64,000 nt of DNA from Ascaphus truei (lineage: Eukaryota > Chordata > Amphibia > Anura > Ascaphidae). Each line of letters begins with the position of its first letter. Position 1 is the first letter of the stretch. The stretch lies in assembly GCA_036426205.1 (NCBI GenBank), contig CM071573.1:40940106-41004105 (forward strand), read 5' to 3'. The notes beneath the pieces are model-generated. The model saw nothing but the letters and a program-made list of their open reading frames with translations, ran no database searches and had not been told where the DNA came from. Of this stretch, positions 36,162 to 45,485 are shown piece after piece. The translations under genes and the position numbers were made by a program.

Positions 36162-36940
36162 TTAAATGAAGGGTGTATAGGTAAATCCCTCATTTAAACC
36201 AGAAGGACTGAGTGTTTTTAATCTATATATCCATTCTGATTCTCTCTTGAGTAACTTGTTATCTATATCACCACCTCTCATGTTACCTTTAATATTGTCA
36301 ATTCCTATAAATTTTATGCACTTGGTGTCACCTTGATGCAAGATGTTAACATGGCGGGCAACCCGTGTGTCTAATTCATTTTTAATTGAATTGACGTGCT
36401 CAAGTACCCGTCTGCGAAATTCTCTAATCGTTTTCCCCACATATAGTAGTCCGCAATCACATACTATAAGATATACGAAATTATTGGTTTTACAGTTAAT
36501 ATACTGTCTTATCTCGTATTCCTTAGTGTTGTTTGAATTGCTGAACACTTTGGTGGGTTTTATAAATTCCATGCTTCGCATGATTTGCACAGGTAGGTGC
36601 CCGTTAATGAAGTTGTAAGCCATGTTTTTTTTGGTTGGCGTTGAAAGTGACTATGTATTAATGCATCTCGTAAATTACGTGATCGTCGGCTTGTGATGCT
36701 TGGAGTATCATTTAACACCTTTGTGAGATCCTCATCGGATTTCAAGATATGCCAATGCTTGGAAAAAATGGCCTTAATCTGTTTCCATCGGTAATTATAC
36801 GTGCCTATATACCGAATTTCAGTGCTTGTAGGTTTAGTATTGGGTAGCAAAAATGCATCCCTGTCACTTTTAGATGCTCGGTTATATGCACGTTTAAGAT
36901 TAGCTAATTTATAACCCCGATTTAGGAATCGATTCTTCAA
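36162..36940 (-). pseudogene. PLE linker and GIY-YIG endonuclease, frameshifted
   Basis: Continues the RT after an in-frame stop near 36980. The linker (FLNRGYKLANLKRAY, then RYIGTYNYRW) runs to about 36620, where a frameshift falls in a homopolymer (T-run at about 36625-36632 on the plus strand). The second frame gives CKTNNFVYLIVCDCGLLYVG followed by KTIREFRRRVLEH. VYLIVC...LYVGKT is the GIY-YIG motif with its following Arg-rich helix and conserved His. The endonuclease would nick target DNA to prime reverse transcription. The sequence stays open to the stop at 36162 and ends in a typical short tail. Confidence 0.88.
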
Positions 36941-36982
36941 ATCCTGAGCCTGAATACGAAACTCATGATGTGTAGAGCAATT

Positions 36983-38382
36983 TCATCTAAGACGTAAGTA
37001 TTGGCCCGTTGGGATCCCTTTAATCAAAGCTGGCGGATGTTGGCTGTTAGCTGCCAGTAGGCGGTTGGTTGCCGTTTTTTTACGATATACAGTTGTCTGA
37101 ATAGCACCTTCTTCGTTTTTAAAGATTTTCAAGTCAAGGAAGGTAATCTCTTTGAGACTATGTTCAGAGGTTAATTTGAGATTCAGGTTGTTGTTGTTTA
37201 ATTTATTGATGAATTTGCTCAATAGTTGTTCAGGACCATTCCAAATTAATAGAATGTCATCAATAAAGCGCAGCCAAAATTCTATATGATCAGTGTAGCC
37301 TCTTGTGTCATTGGTAAAGACATGCTGTCCTCCCACCAGCCCAGGTACAAGTTGGCGTATGTAGGGGCACAAGATGTGCCCATAGCTGTACCCTGGGTCT
37401 GGTGGTAGTACGTACCGTCAAATAAGAAATAGTTGTGACTCAGGACAAATGAGAGTAGGTCCATGACAAACTTATTGTGCGGTATGTAGCTGCAATCATT
37501 AGTGGACAAAAAATGTTGACAGGCCTTAAGTCCATTGTGATGTATAATGCTAGAATACAAGGATTCAACATCTAGTGTAACTAGAAATGTGTTTTCATTT
37601 GTGTAGATACCGTTCAATCTTAGCAGTGTGTCCTTTGTATCCTTGATGTATGACGGTAGAGCAATTACAAATGGACGTAACAGCCTGTCTATGTAAATAC
37701 TGCTTTTTTCTGTCAGGTTATTGTTTCCAGATACTATTGGCCTGCCTGGTGGTTTCTCCTGATTTTTGTGTATCTTTGGCAGGGTGTAAAAAGTTGCCGT
37801 AGTAGGTGTTTTAACTGTCAGAAATTCACATTCTTTTTTGTCAATCAGTTTATTATCTAGGGCCTCTTTCAATAGTATGTTCAGTTCACTTTTGAACTTC
37901 ATAGTGGGGTCCTGATCCAGAGTACAATAACTTTTTTTGTCCTTCAAGATGCGTTTACACTCTCTCACATAGTCATCTGTGTCCATAATGATGATATTTC
38001 TCCCCTTGTCGGATGGTTTAATAGTTATATCTTGTTGAGACATTAGATCTTTAAGAGCTATGTTTTCGTCTCTTGTGAGATTGTTTTTCATATATTGAGA
38101 TGGTTTAAGTTTTTCAAGATCTTTTGTTACGAGATCTGTAAAAACCTCAACTTGTGGGCAAGTCATCATTAATGGTGTAAATTTGCTTTTTGGTTTCAGA
38201 TTGGTAAATGGACCCTCATGATTTGTCCTAGTGATTTCATTATCATCAAGAAGTGACACTAGGTCTGTCAAATGTGTCTGATCAGTCATAGTAATACCCT
38301 TGGTCTCTAGTTCACATCTGGCTTTTTTAGCAAGAAATTTGTGAAGCAGCAGTTTCCGTGAGAACAAGTTGAGATCTTTCAC
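36983..38382 (-). pseudogene. PLE reverse transcriptase, frameshifted
   Basis: Reads TLPKIHK and GRPIVSG, then LVTLDVESLYSSI, GTAMGTSCAP and WLRFIDDILLIW. TLDVESLY carries the first catalytic Asp region, MGTSCAP is the motif before the active site and FIDD is the Penelope-type active-site pair. The frame runs open from 38382 to about 37330, where one frameshift separates MGTSCAPTYANLYLGWWE from the FIDD block, which continues in another frame to a stop at about 36983. The upstream Met at 38382 begins right after the 103-bp leader repeat. Penelope RTs are related to telomerase RT; the function would be target-primed cDNA synthesis in the nucleus, lost in this copy. Confidence 0.88.
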
Positions 38383-38384
38383 CT

Positions 38385-38487
38385 TTAATCAAAGCACAAT
38401 ACATGTTAAGTTTTAACAGCCTAGGTGTGCACCACTAATGTGCTTCTTGCTGGGGAAGGTCCTTATGACATAGGGCCCTTTTCCCTT
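38385..38487 (-). repeat. PLE terminal inverted repeat, right arm (5' leader)
   Basis: Partner of 34678-34780, immediately upstream of the first RT Met at 38382. Only a few mismatches separate the arms, for example ACATGTATTG against ACATTTATTG, so the two copies diverged recently relative to the broken coding region. Confidence 0.85.
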
Positions 38488-39654
38488 ATGAATAAATACC
38501 TACATTATGCTATGGCTATGGTTTCTAAGGAGAAAGGAGTACTGAACGTTTTGGAGATTACTTTACATTCCAATGTTTCCTCGGAAGCTTTTTTTAGGAA
38601 AATTACACTTTTAAGACGTAAAACAGGTGCCACAGATAGGGAGAATTCAATGCACGAGGAGATATGCTGAGCGTCGCTCATTTGGAATGCAATTTCCTCA
38701 TTACAAGTCTAACCCATTTGAAACAAATGTAGGGCCACATTTAATAAATGGTGTTCTGACTTAAGGTGTCTTCAGCCGCGGGAAGGTGTCTTATGACATA
38801 GCACACCTTAGTAAATGTGGGCCGTTATGGGGCCTCACAGATATCCATAAAGTATCTGTCTTACAAGTCAGTGAGGGATATTACTCAAAGTACCTTGGCA
38901 CACATTGTTTATGTAGTAATATTGCTGAAAGCAGTAGGTTCTGTTCCTTTGATAAATCTGTGCTGTGTTTTTTGGAATCAGTTTTGCAGTTAGAAGACTT
39001 TGATGGGCTGTATGTATAAGTTATAATGTTTGCTCTCCGGATGTGGGTGCTGGGGCTTCGACATAACGTGAGGCTCCATTACCCCTACTTAATTGAACTG
39101 AAACTTGTATTTTCCTACCTGGCCTAAAAAACGAACTATATAAACCAGGAAATATAACACATTGTAGTAATAATGCTGATGTAAAGTCTCAGTGAATACC
39201 TTTTTCTTCCACACAATTAGCTAATCTGGCATATTTAGCACACAGCTAATCAGTAAAACTTTCTAACTTACACAAAAATTGTGAAAGGAAAAATGCATTT
39301 TATTTTATTGATCATAAAGTCTGTCTCTTGGGTGCTCGTATATCTAGTCCTAATTAAACAGTTTTTAATGCTGATGTCAATGTTCATTCTCTTCACGGAA
39401 ACTTAATGATGCCGAGTCTGGTGACTGTGACAGACAGAGGCAAGTCTTCAACAAAAGGGTTATTATTATTCACTTGCAGCATATGTTCCTGCAACAAAAA
39501 AACCTGTAAATTAAAAAAATAACTAAATAAAGCAAAGTTTTATCCCCGGTGCAAACGCAAAACTGGAGAGCTGGGGGAAAAAAAAGGACAATGGAAAGGT
39601 AAATATAAAATGAATGTAACAGCATGAATATATACATCCTCTCAATTACTATAG

Positions 39655-39905
39655 AAGTCACTCACGTGACGAAACGCGCCGGACGTCGTGACGCATTGAC
39701 GTGATCACGCTGTTTTCGGGCGTGTCTGGGGGCGTGTACTTGGTGCATGGTGTTTGGGACATTGCACACTTCCGTGTGCTGGGTTTCGCTGAATAGGGCG
39801 CTTCATATCGGATGATTCCTGCACCATCTGAATACGAGTTTGGAGTCTCACACGTGGAACAGGTTGAGGTTATCCCACAACGCCGGATAGGGGTGTTAGC
39901 CATTT
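39655..39905. repeat. GC-rich Penelope-terminal-like fragment
   Basis: Begins with hairpin GTCAC-TCAC-GTGAC followed by GAAACGCGCC, a remnant of the same motif class, but the CTGATGA block is replaced by CTATAGA. Followed by a GC-rich tract unlike the flanking AT-rich DNA. No coding capacity seen. Confidence 0.4.
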
Positions 39906-40196
39906 GGAACCACCACCACCACTGCTGATGCAGAGGGGACTCCCAAGCATATCATCTGCCCACTTCATCACGGATGAGTATTTACCTAATGGCACCCATC
40001 ACCACAGCACCCCATACATGTACTTGATAAGTTGATTCATCCTCCAGCTGTTCTAAATAGTACACAGATTGTCTCCAATGAATGTTTTTTAACAATTGAT
40101 GTGAGTGCAAGTCCTGGCGACTACTCTTGTTCTTAATAAAGTAACCATTTATATACACTATTATGCTATGGAGCTGGCGTGCATATATATCTATAT

Positions 40197-40202
40197 ATAT
40201 AG

Positions 40203-40263
<61 letters not shown>
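40197..40263. repeat. (TA)n(CA)n microsatellite
   Basis: TA run followed by about 22 CA units, at the truncated end of the inverted LINE half. Confidence 0.9.
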
Positions 40264-40270
<7 letters not shown>

Positions 40271-41080
40271 GTGTAATATTCTTGTTCTTCAAGCAGCATG
40301 GAAATAGTTTTGCTGGGAGTTTTTCTACTTCATCCCAGCTTTTTTTCCCCTTCAAAATTTCAGATGCCATTTCATATTCCCCGGGCCTTCTCATTCTTCA
40401 TGGATTTTATTGCATTTGCCATTTTTAGAAGGAACCATGGTACATCTTTAATGGTTACTTGTGGCTCTTCCTCTGCTGAGTTATGTCCTGTGTTATCTGT
40501 GTTCTTGTACAATTTCATGTAGAAGTCCTCAGCTCTCTTTATGATAAGTGCATAGTCTTTTATTGTTGATCCGTCATCTTGTTTGAGTGCAATGATTTGC
40601 TTTTACCCCCATCATAAGTCACTGCTTCTGCTTCTTTAAGCTTTTGTTATCTTTAATGGTCTTTACCATATCACAGTTACATTTTCTTACATCTTTTGTT
40701 ATACGCTTGCGGATTGTATTGCACAGCTCTGCATTTTCAGCTCTTAAGATTGTTTAATTTCTTCTCTCATCCAGATTTTTTTTGCACTTTCAACTACACT
40801 TCATAAGTTCTTTATAATTGTTTGTCAAAGTCTCCCCATGCACTATGAGCAAGCTGAAGTGATTTTTCAGCTCTAGTTAAAATTATTTGCTGTTATTCTT
40901 GAGGTTCTTGGTGTTGATTGCTTTTGTCTTCTTTTTAATCAGTTTTCTATCGTCGGATTCAGATGTAATTTGCAGTGAACCAATCGGTGATCCCTCCTTG
41001 AATCAAACCGGTTGAAGAATGCACGGTCCTTAATTACGTGTTTCTTGTTAGCTTAGGGTATAGTCAATTTCATTATTTAT

Positions 41081-41280
41081 TTAACCGAGTCCACTCCATG
41101 TTAATTTTCTATTTGTATTCTTCTTAGAGAATGAATTCATGATGTAGAAGTTTTCAGATTTTTCCAATTCTACCAATCTGTCTCCACGTTCATTCCTGTT
41201 GCTGTAACTATACTTACCACTTGATGTTTTATCTTTCTGCTGGGCACCATTTTTTGCATTGAAATCGCCCATAACGATCT
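41081..41280 (-). pseudogene. LINE AP-endonuclease fragment
   Basis: Best-preserved endonuclease segment: MGDFNAKNGAQQKDKTSSG, then NERGDRLVELEKSENF and a degenerate TW.SG.G end. GDFNAK holds the catalytic Asp and Asn of the exonuclease-endonuclease-phosphatase fold. The upstream part lies beyond the solo LTR at 42051-42370. Confidence 0.75.
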
Positions 41281-41289
41281 ATAGGTAAC

Positions 41290-42050
41290 TGTAAGGAATC
41301 GGGGAACACGTTCTTTGCGACGTGTTCCCTCCTTACCTGTCATCACTCAGACCTCCACTCTGGCACCAGCGCGTGCGCGCACCCCCGCTCTGCTTACAGA
41401 GAGCGCGCATCTTCTAGAGTGGCATGGAGCTTGGCTCCGCCCCCTCGGACGCGCCGCGCTTCTCTCACGCGCGGCACGCACATATGATGACGTGCACCAC
41501 TCTCCAGCTGCGTGGCAAGTATTCAATTAGCCCTCTTGTCTCCTGCAGCCAATCCTTGCCTCCACTCCGCCTTCCTTGCTACTGGTTCTTGTGTGCTATA
41601 AATACCCTGCAGTTCCCTTCCTGGTTTGCTGAGCATAACTTGTTGTAGCCTTCAGCTCCTTCGTCTGTTGTGCCTTGCTCCTTGTCCTGTGTTCTTCTTG
41701 CAATTTGACTCTTCGTGTACCGACCCGGCTTGACTTTGGAACCCCTCTGGAAATTGACCCTGGCTTACCCTCGACTCTGCGTACCTCTCCAATCCAGACC
41801 ACGGCTATACGGACTTCCACGATTCTGACCTCTCCAACCCCAGACCATGGCTAACGGACTTTGACTATTCTGACCTCTCCATTCCAAGACCTTGGCAAGT
41901 ATCAACTAACCCGCTCTCTCCAACCCAGACCCGGCTACGTTTGACAATCCGCCTGCCAGGCACGCTTTCGCTGCTGTGGGGGAGTGGTTTGCTACTTCCC
42001 CACCTCATTACCGGGGTCCTGTCTTGCTTGTGGGCAGCGTAAGCTTTACA
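41290..42050 (+). mobile_element. Solo LTR, 761 bp
   Basis: Starts TGTAAGG and ends TTTACA, flanked on both sides by the 5-bp target duplication GTAAC (41285-41289 and 42051-42055). GC-rich 5' part, then a TATA box (41597-41604). It splits the LINE endonuclease frame between NHNRN and IVMGDFN. No internal retroelement genes remain, so it is the product of LTR-LTR recombination. Confidence 0.82.
41597..41604 (+). promoter_or_regulatory. TATA box of the solo LTR
   Basis: TATAAATA at 307 bp into the LTR, in a GC-rich context. It places the LTR on the plus strand, opposite to the host gene. Confidence 0.55.
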
Positions 42051-42372
42051 GTAACAATTTCTGTTGTGGTTGTTAAATTGTTTGATTTCATGGTAGAAGT
42101 CTTCCACTTCATTATGTGCGTGACTTGATGTTGGGACTTACACTTGGATTATTTGAAACCTGTTTCTCTGTGTCACCTGAATAGCGATTCTGGCTGCTCT
42201 TTCTGATGAGCTTTCATACTCACTATGTTGTTTCTCCATCTTTTGTTAACGATGAAGTCTACTCCACTGATTATTCAATTTACGGTACCTCTGTAATATA
42301 ATAGGTATCTACTTTTGATGTCAATGAGGCCATCTTTCTTCTTACTTTACAGAGGCCAATAATATTCCATTT

Positions 42373-42554
42373 AGGCTACGCTTATAGTGCCGGCGACGCG
42401 ACGGTAATGTCAGGCTGCTGTCGCTGGAAAAATCAAATTGAGATGACTTCCAGCAATCGCAACCAAGGCGTCGCGCTTACTATAAGTGCACGCGACGACG
42501 GCAATGCATTTGTTTTGACGCGACGTTGCGTCGCCGTCACTATAAGCGCAGCCT
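42373..42554. mobile_element. GC-rich MITE, 10-bp target duplication
   Basis: 182 bp with terminal inverted repeats of about 35 bp (AGGCTACGCTTATAGTG against AGGCTGCGCTTATAGTG), followed by CGGCGACGC in both. Flanks TATTCCATTT and TATTCCTTTC look like a 10-bp target duplication, the length seen in Mutator-like elements. Inserted in the inverted LINE endonuclease. Confidence 0.7.
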
Positions 42555-42699
42555 TATTCCTTTCAAGTTTGGCTTCCAGTTCTTGCAGTGCTGCTTCACT
42601 GGAGAGTCAGTTGTAGGTAGTCAGATTGAGGGCATGAACCTACCAGCACAAGTGCCACTATACATCTTCATGAACACCCGCTGCCACTTTCCAAACCAC

Positions 42700-43974
42700 T
42701 TTGAGGAAGTAGGATAAGGATTGGGGCCACGAGATAAGGATTTGGTATCATTATCCTAATCCACAAGAAATGAGACAAAGAAGTCCTCAATCTACTTCCA
42801 ATCACTTACAAGATTTTTACAAAGATACTAACTAATCAGATGCAACAGGCCATGGACTTTTCCCAGCCTAGAGAACAAGCGAGATTCCGCATTGGAAACA
42901 ACACAATGGTGCACATCCACATTGTAGAAGAAGTGATTTACTGAGGTAATGAATATGATATAACACTCATTTTAGGATTTGTAGATTACAAAAAAGCATT
43001 TGATTCTGTCTCCACTTCAGCGGTTTAAAATACTTTAAGAAGACAAAGTGTTGAAGAAGCGTACATTGATATTACAAGGAACATTTACGAGAATGCCACA
43101 TCAACCATTAGATTACATGAAGATATATTAAAGATAATGATCAGCAAAGGAATGTGTCAGGGAGACATCATGCCACCAAGCTTTCCACAGCAACACTTGC
43201 ATTCTTCAAGATATTGAATTGGGAAGAAAAAGGAATCAAAAACAAAGTGAGAACTTGAGTCATCTACGATTTGCAGATAACATTGCTATTTTTGCCACAA
43301 ATCCAGAATACCTCCAGCAACAAAGTGGGCCTTCATACAGTATGAGTTTCAGTAATACCAAAGGGATATTGAGCAAATGTGTCAACTCTACAAAGAACTA
43401 GAAGTCGAAGACTATGTCTACCTTGGACAGCAGGTATCATCAGATGGAAAGCTTTCTAATAAAATCAATGCCAGAATGAAGATGGGATGGAGGCATTTGG
43501 GAAAAAAACAAGATAATCTTGCAAGGTAATCTTCCACTGTGCCTCAAAAGGAAAGTGTTTGATTAGTGTATCCTGTCTGTGGTCACATTTGGATGTGAAA
43601 CTTGGACATTAAATGTGAAGATAGTTAAGAAGCTTCAGACAACTCAAAGAAGTATGGAGAGCTGTATGCTGGGTATTACCCAGGAAAAAGAATGAATGGA
43701 TTTGAAAGCGAACAAAAGACATCATCACATGGGTGAATAAATAAAAATGGCAGTGGGTCAGACATTTTTCGCAGGAAGAAATGACCATCGTTGGACAAAG
43801 ACGGATTCCAAGGAATATCAAAACAGCAAGACGATGACCAAAAGTAAAATGGAAGAAATCAGAAAATTTGTTGCAGCAACATGGAGAAGAGAGACTTGTA
43901 ACGCAATACCTGGAAGATCATTAGAGAGGCTTCATCCAGCAGTGGATTGAAGGACTGAAAATAATAAATAAATG

Positions 43975-43975
<1 letters not shown>
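42700..43975 (+). mobile_element. RTE-like LINE, forward 3' part (reverse transcriptase)
   Basis: Plus-strand half. In broken frames it reads IILIHKK, LLPITYKIFTKILTNQM, FVDYKKAFDSV (RT motif with first catalytic Asp), ISKGMCQGD, LRFADNIAIFA (the FADD active site changed to FADN) and a C-terminal region ending QWIE near 43950. It ends with GAAAATAATAAATAAATG running into (TA)n at 43978. The last motif in the inverted half (CLKNKNI) directly precedes IILIHKK in intact relatives, so the halves meet with little loss. Confidence 0.78.

Positions 43976-43977
<2 letters not shown>

Positions 43978-44007
<30 letters not shown>
43978..44007. repeat. (TA)n microsatellite at LINE 3' end
   Basis: Follows the LINE tail directly and may have been part of its target or tail. 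Confidence 0.85.
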
Positions 44008-44009
<2 letters not shown>

Positions 44010-44928
44010 TATACAGTATGTACAGTAATTAGAAAAAATAGTTCCTTAAACAATCAATGTATCAAACAATGTTACATACAGTATTTGACTTGTATTGTGT
44101 TTGTCAACAGTGTGGGACTAAATTAGTGGTAAATAGTCAAAAATGGCATATGGTTTGCTTTGAACTAGTTGGAAAAAAATGTCCTATCATTTACTTTATC
44201 ATTAAAATACATGATATCTGAATAGATAGACATCAGAGGTGTTTATGTATGGGGTTTACAGGTTCTTTGTTTCAATGGGTATGGGCTTAGTGAATGGGGC
44301 TGTACAATAACCATTTTTGAATTACCTCCGTTTAGTAAATTGACCCCACAGAAAGGAATAGGAGATAAGCATGTGATCAGATTATTCCATTTAGGAGATA
44401 AAGTGGTTTCGTGCTTATGTCACTTTTGGTGGACATATTTCAAAATCCATTATTTTAACATATCTAATTCTTATTTGGATTGATACTGACATTTAAATAA
44501 GGTTAACAATAGATCATATTTTATTTAATACATGTATTATCTTAAAAATGAATGCAGTTGAGGAGAGAAGTGGTCAGATTTTTATACCCACATACTGTTC
44601 AATAAACCTCTTAAGAAATAGAAGTGCATTATTTATGAAGGAATGCTTCAATGTAAGTAAATGTACTGTATCCATTAAATAATCAACCTCACTACAGGAC
44701 ATCATAACAAAGAGAAATCTAGTTATCAATACTGGTTCAATTTTAAACAATACTATATATATCGTGTAGCTACTGTTTAATAGAGCTTTTAACAGGATAG
44801 CATGCTCCTAGATAATACCTGTTTGACAGGTTTTACCTCTGCTTGATATTCCATATCTATTACATCTCCCACTGCATCTACTGTTTGGACTGTGGCTCGT
44901 TTCTTTGTATTCTACCCATTTATTTATT

Positions 44929-45015
44929 TATAATATGTTTTACCAGGAAGTAATACATTGAGAGTTACCTCTCGTTTTCAAGTATGTCCTGGGCACAGAT
45001 TTATGATGACAAATA
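44929..45015. repeat. Older interspersed repeat, split by MITE
   Basis: TTTACCAGGAAGTAATACAT and TACCTCTCGTTTTCAAG, continuing after the MITE as TACATGGTTACATTAAAT. A minus-strand fragment (TTACTTCCTGGTAAAACAT) recurs at about 63665-63683. Confidence 0.55.
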
Positions 45016-45485
45016 CAGCTCAACCGCGTTATAGCGTGATCCGCTACATCGCGAATGGCTTATAACGCGGTCTGTGTGTGGCTCCCAAGATTTGAAAACC
45101 TCCATTTTGCCGCGCAAGGACTTACTGGCATCTAGATCTCTCTCCTCTTTGCTGTCAGCTCTCATTCTCATTAAAATGTATTAATGTTCAATTCCCACAT
45201 GGTGTAGGTATGTGTATGTGTCCGTTAGCAATAAAGCATTGAATGTTTAAAAAAAGTGTGTTGTGTCATGTGACCCTCCTCTGCGACGCCGCACACAAGA
45301 GCTGAGAGCTGCAGAGAGGAGAGCACGTGGACACAGCCCTATGAAGTGAGGAGAGAGCTGACAGCAAAGAGGAGAGAGATCTAGATGCCGGTAAATCCTC
45401 GTGCACTGACATTTAACGCGATCCTAGTTATAATGCAGTCTCATTCTGTGGACCCCAAGGGCCGCGTAATAACGGGGTTCAGGTG
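45016..45485. mobile_element. MITE with TA target duplication
   Basis: TIRs CAGCTCAACCGCGTTAT and AATAACGGGGTTCAGGTG, flanked by TA on both sides, as in Tc1/mariner-type elements. The interior has a long inverted pair (ATCTCTCTCCTCTTTGCTGT against ACAGCAAAGAGGAGAGAGAT). It splits an older repeat whose halves are 44929-45015 and 45486-45520. Confidence 0.75.

Larger units (their letters stand above)
34678..38487 (-). mobile_element. Penelope-like element (PLE) with GIY-YIG endonuclease, degraded
   Basis: Retroelement on the minus strand. In order: a 103-bp leader (38487-38385), reverse transcriptase (38382-36983), a linker and GIY-YIG endonuclease (36940-36162), then about 1.4 kb of 3' sequence with a hammerhead-like motif (35675-35716), ending in an inverted copy of the leader (34678-34780). 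RT followed by GIY-YIG in one reading direction is the defining layout of endonuclease-positive Penelope-like elements. Frameshifts and a stop break the protein, so this copy cannot move by itself. I see no clear target site duplication. Confidence 0.85.
40285..42660 (-). mobile_element. RTE-like LINE, inverted 5' part (endonuclease and RT start)
   Basis: Minus-strand half of a LINE. Frame fragments read LSSEAALQELEAKLER, WNIIGLC, then VEDFYHEIKQFNNHNRN, IVMGDFNAKNG (AP-endonuclease core) and NERGDRLVELE, and end with YEMASEILKGKKSWDEVEKL and CLKNKNI near 40290. MGDFNAK followed by NERGxRLVE is typical of RTE-type endonucleases. Frameshifts and stops are frequent. A solo LTR (41290-42050) and a MITE (42373-42554) are inserted in it; removing them restores homology across both sites. 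The element continues on the opposite strand from about 42700, so the 5' part is inverted. Confidence 0.75.

Noticed and set aside
43219..43401. Short frame with LRFADNIAIFA as an independent gene
   Set aside because: It is the RT active-site region of the decayed LINE.
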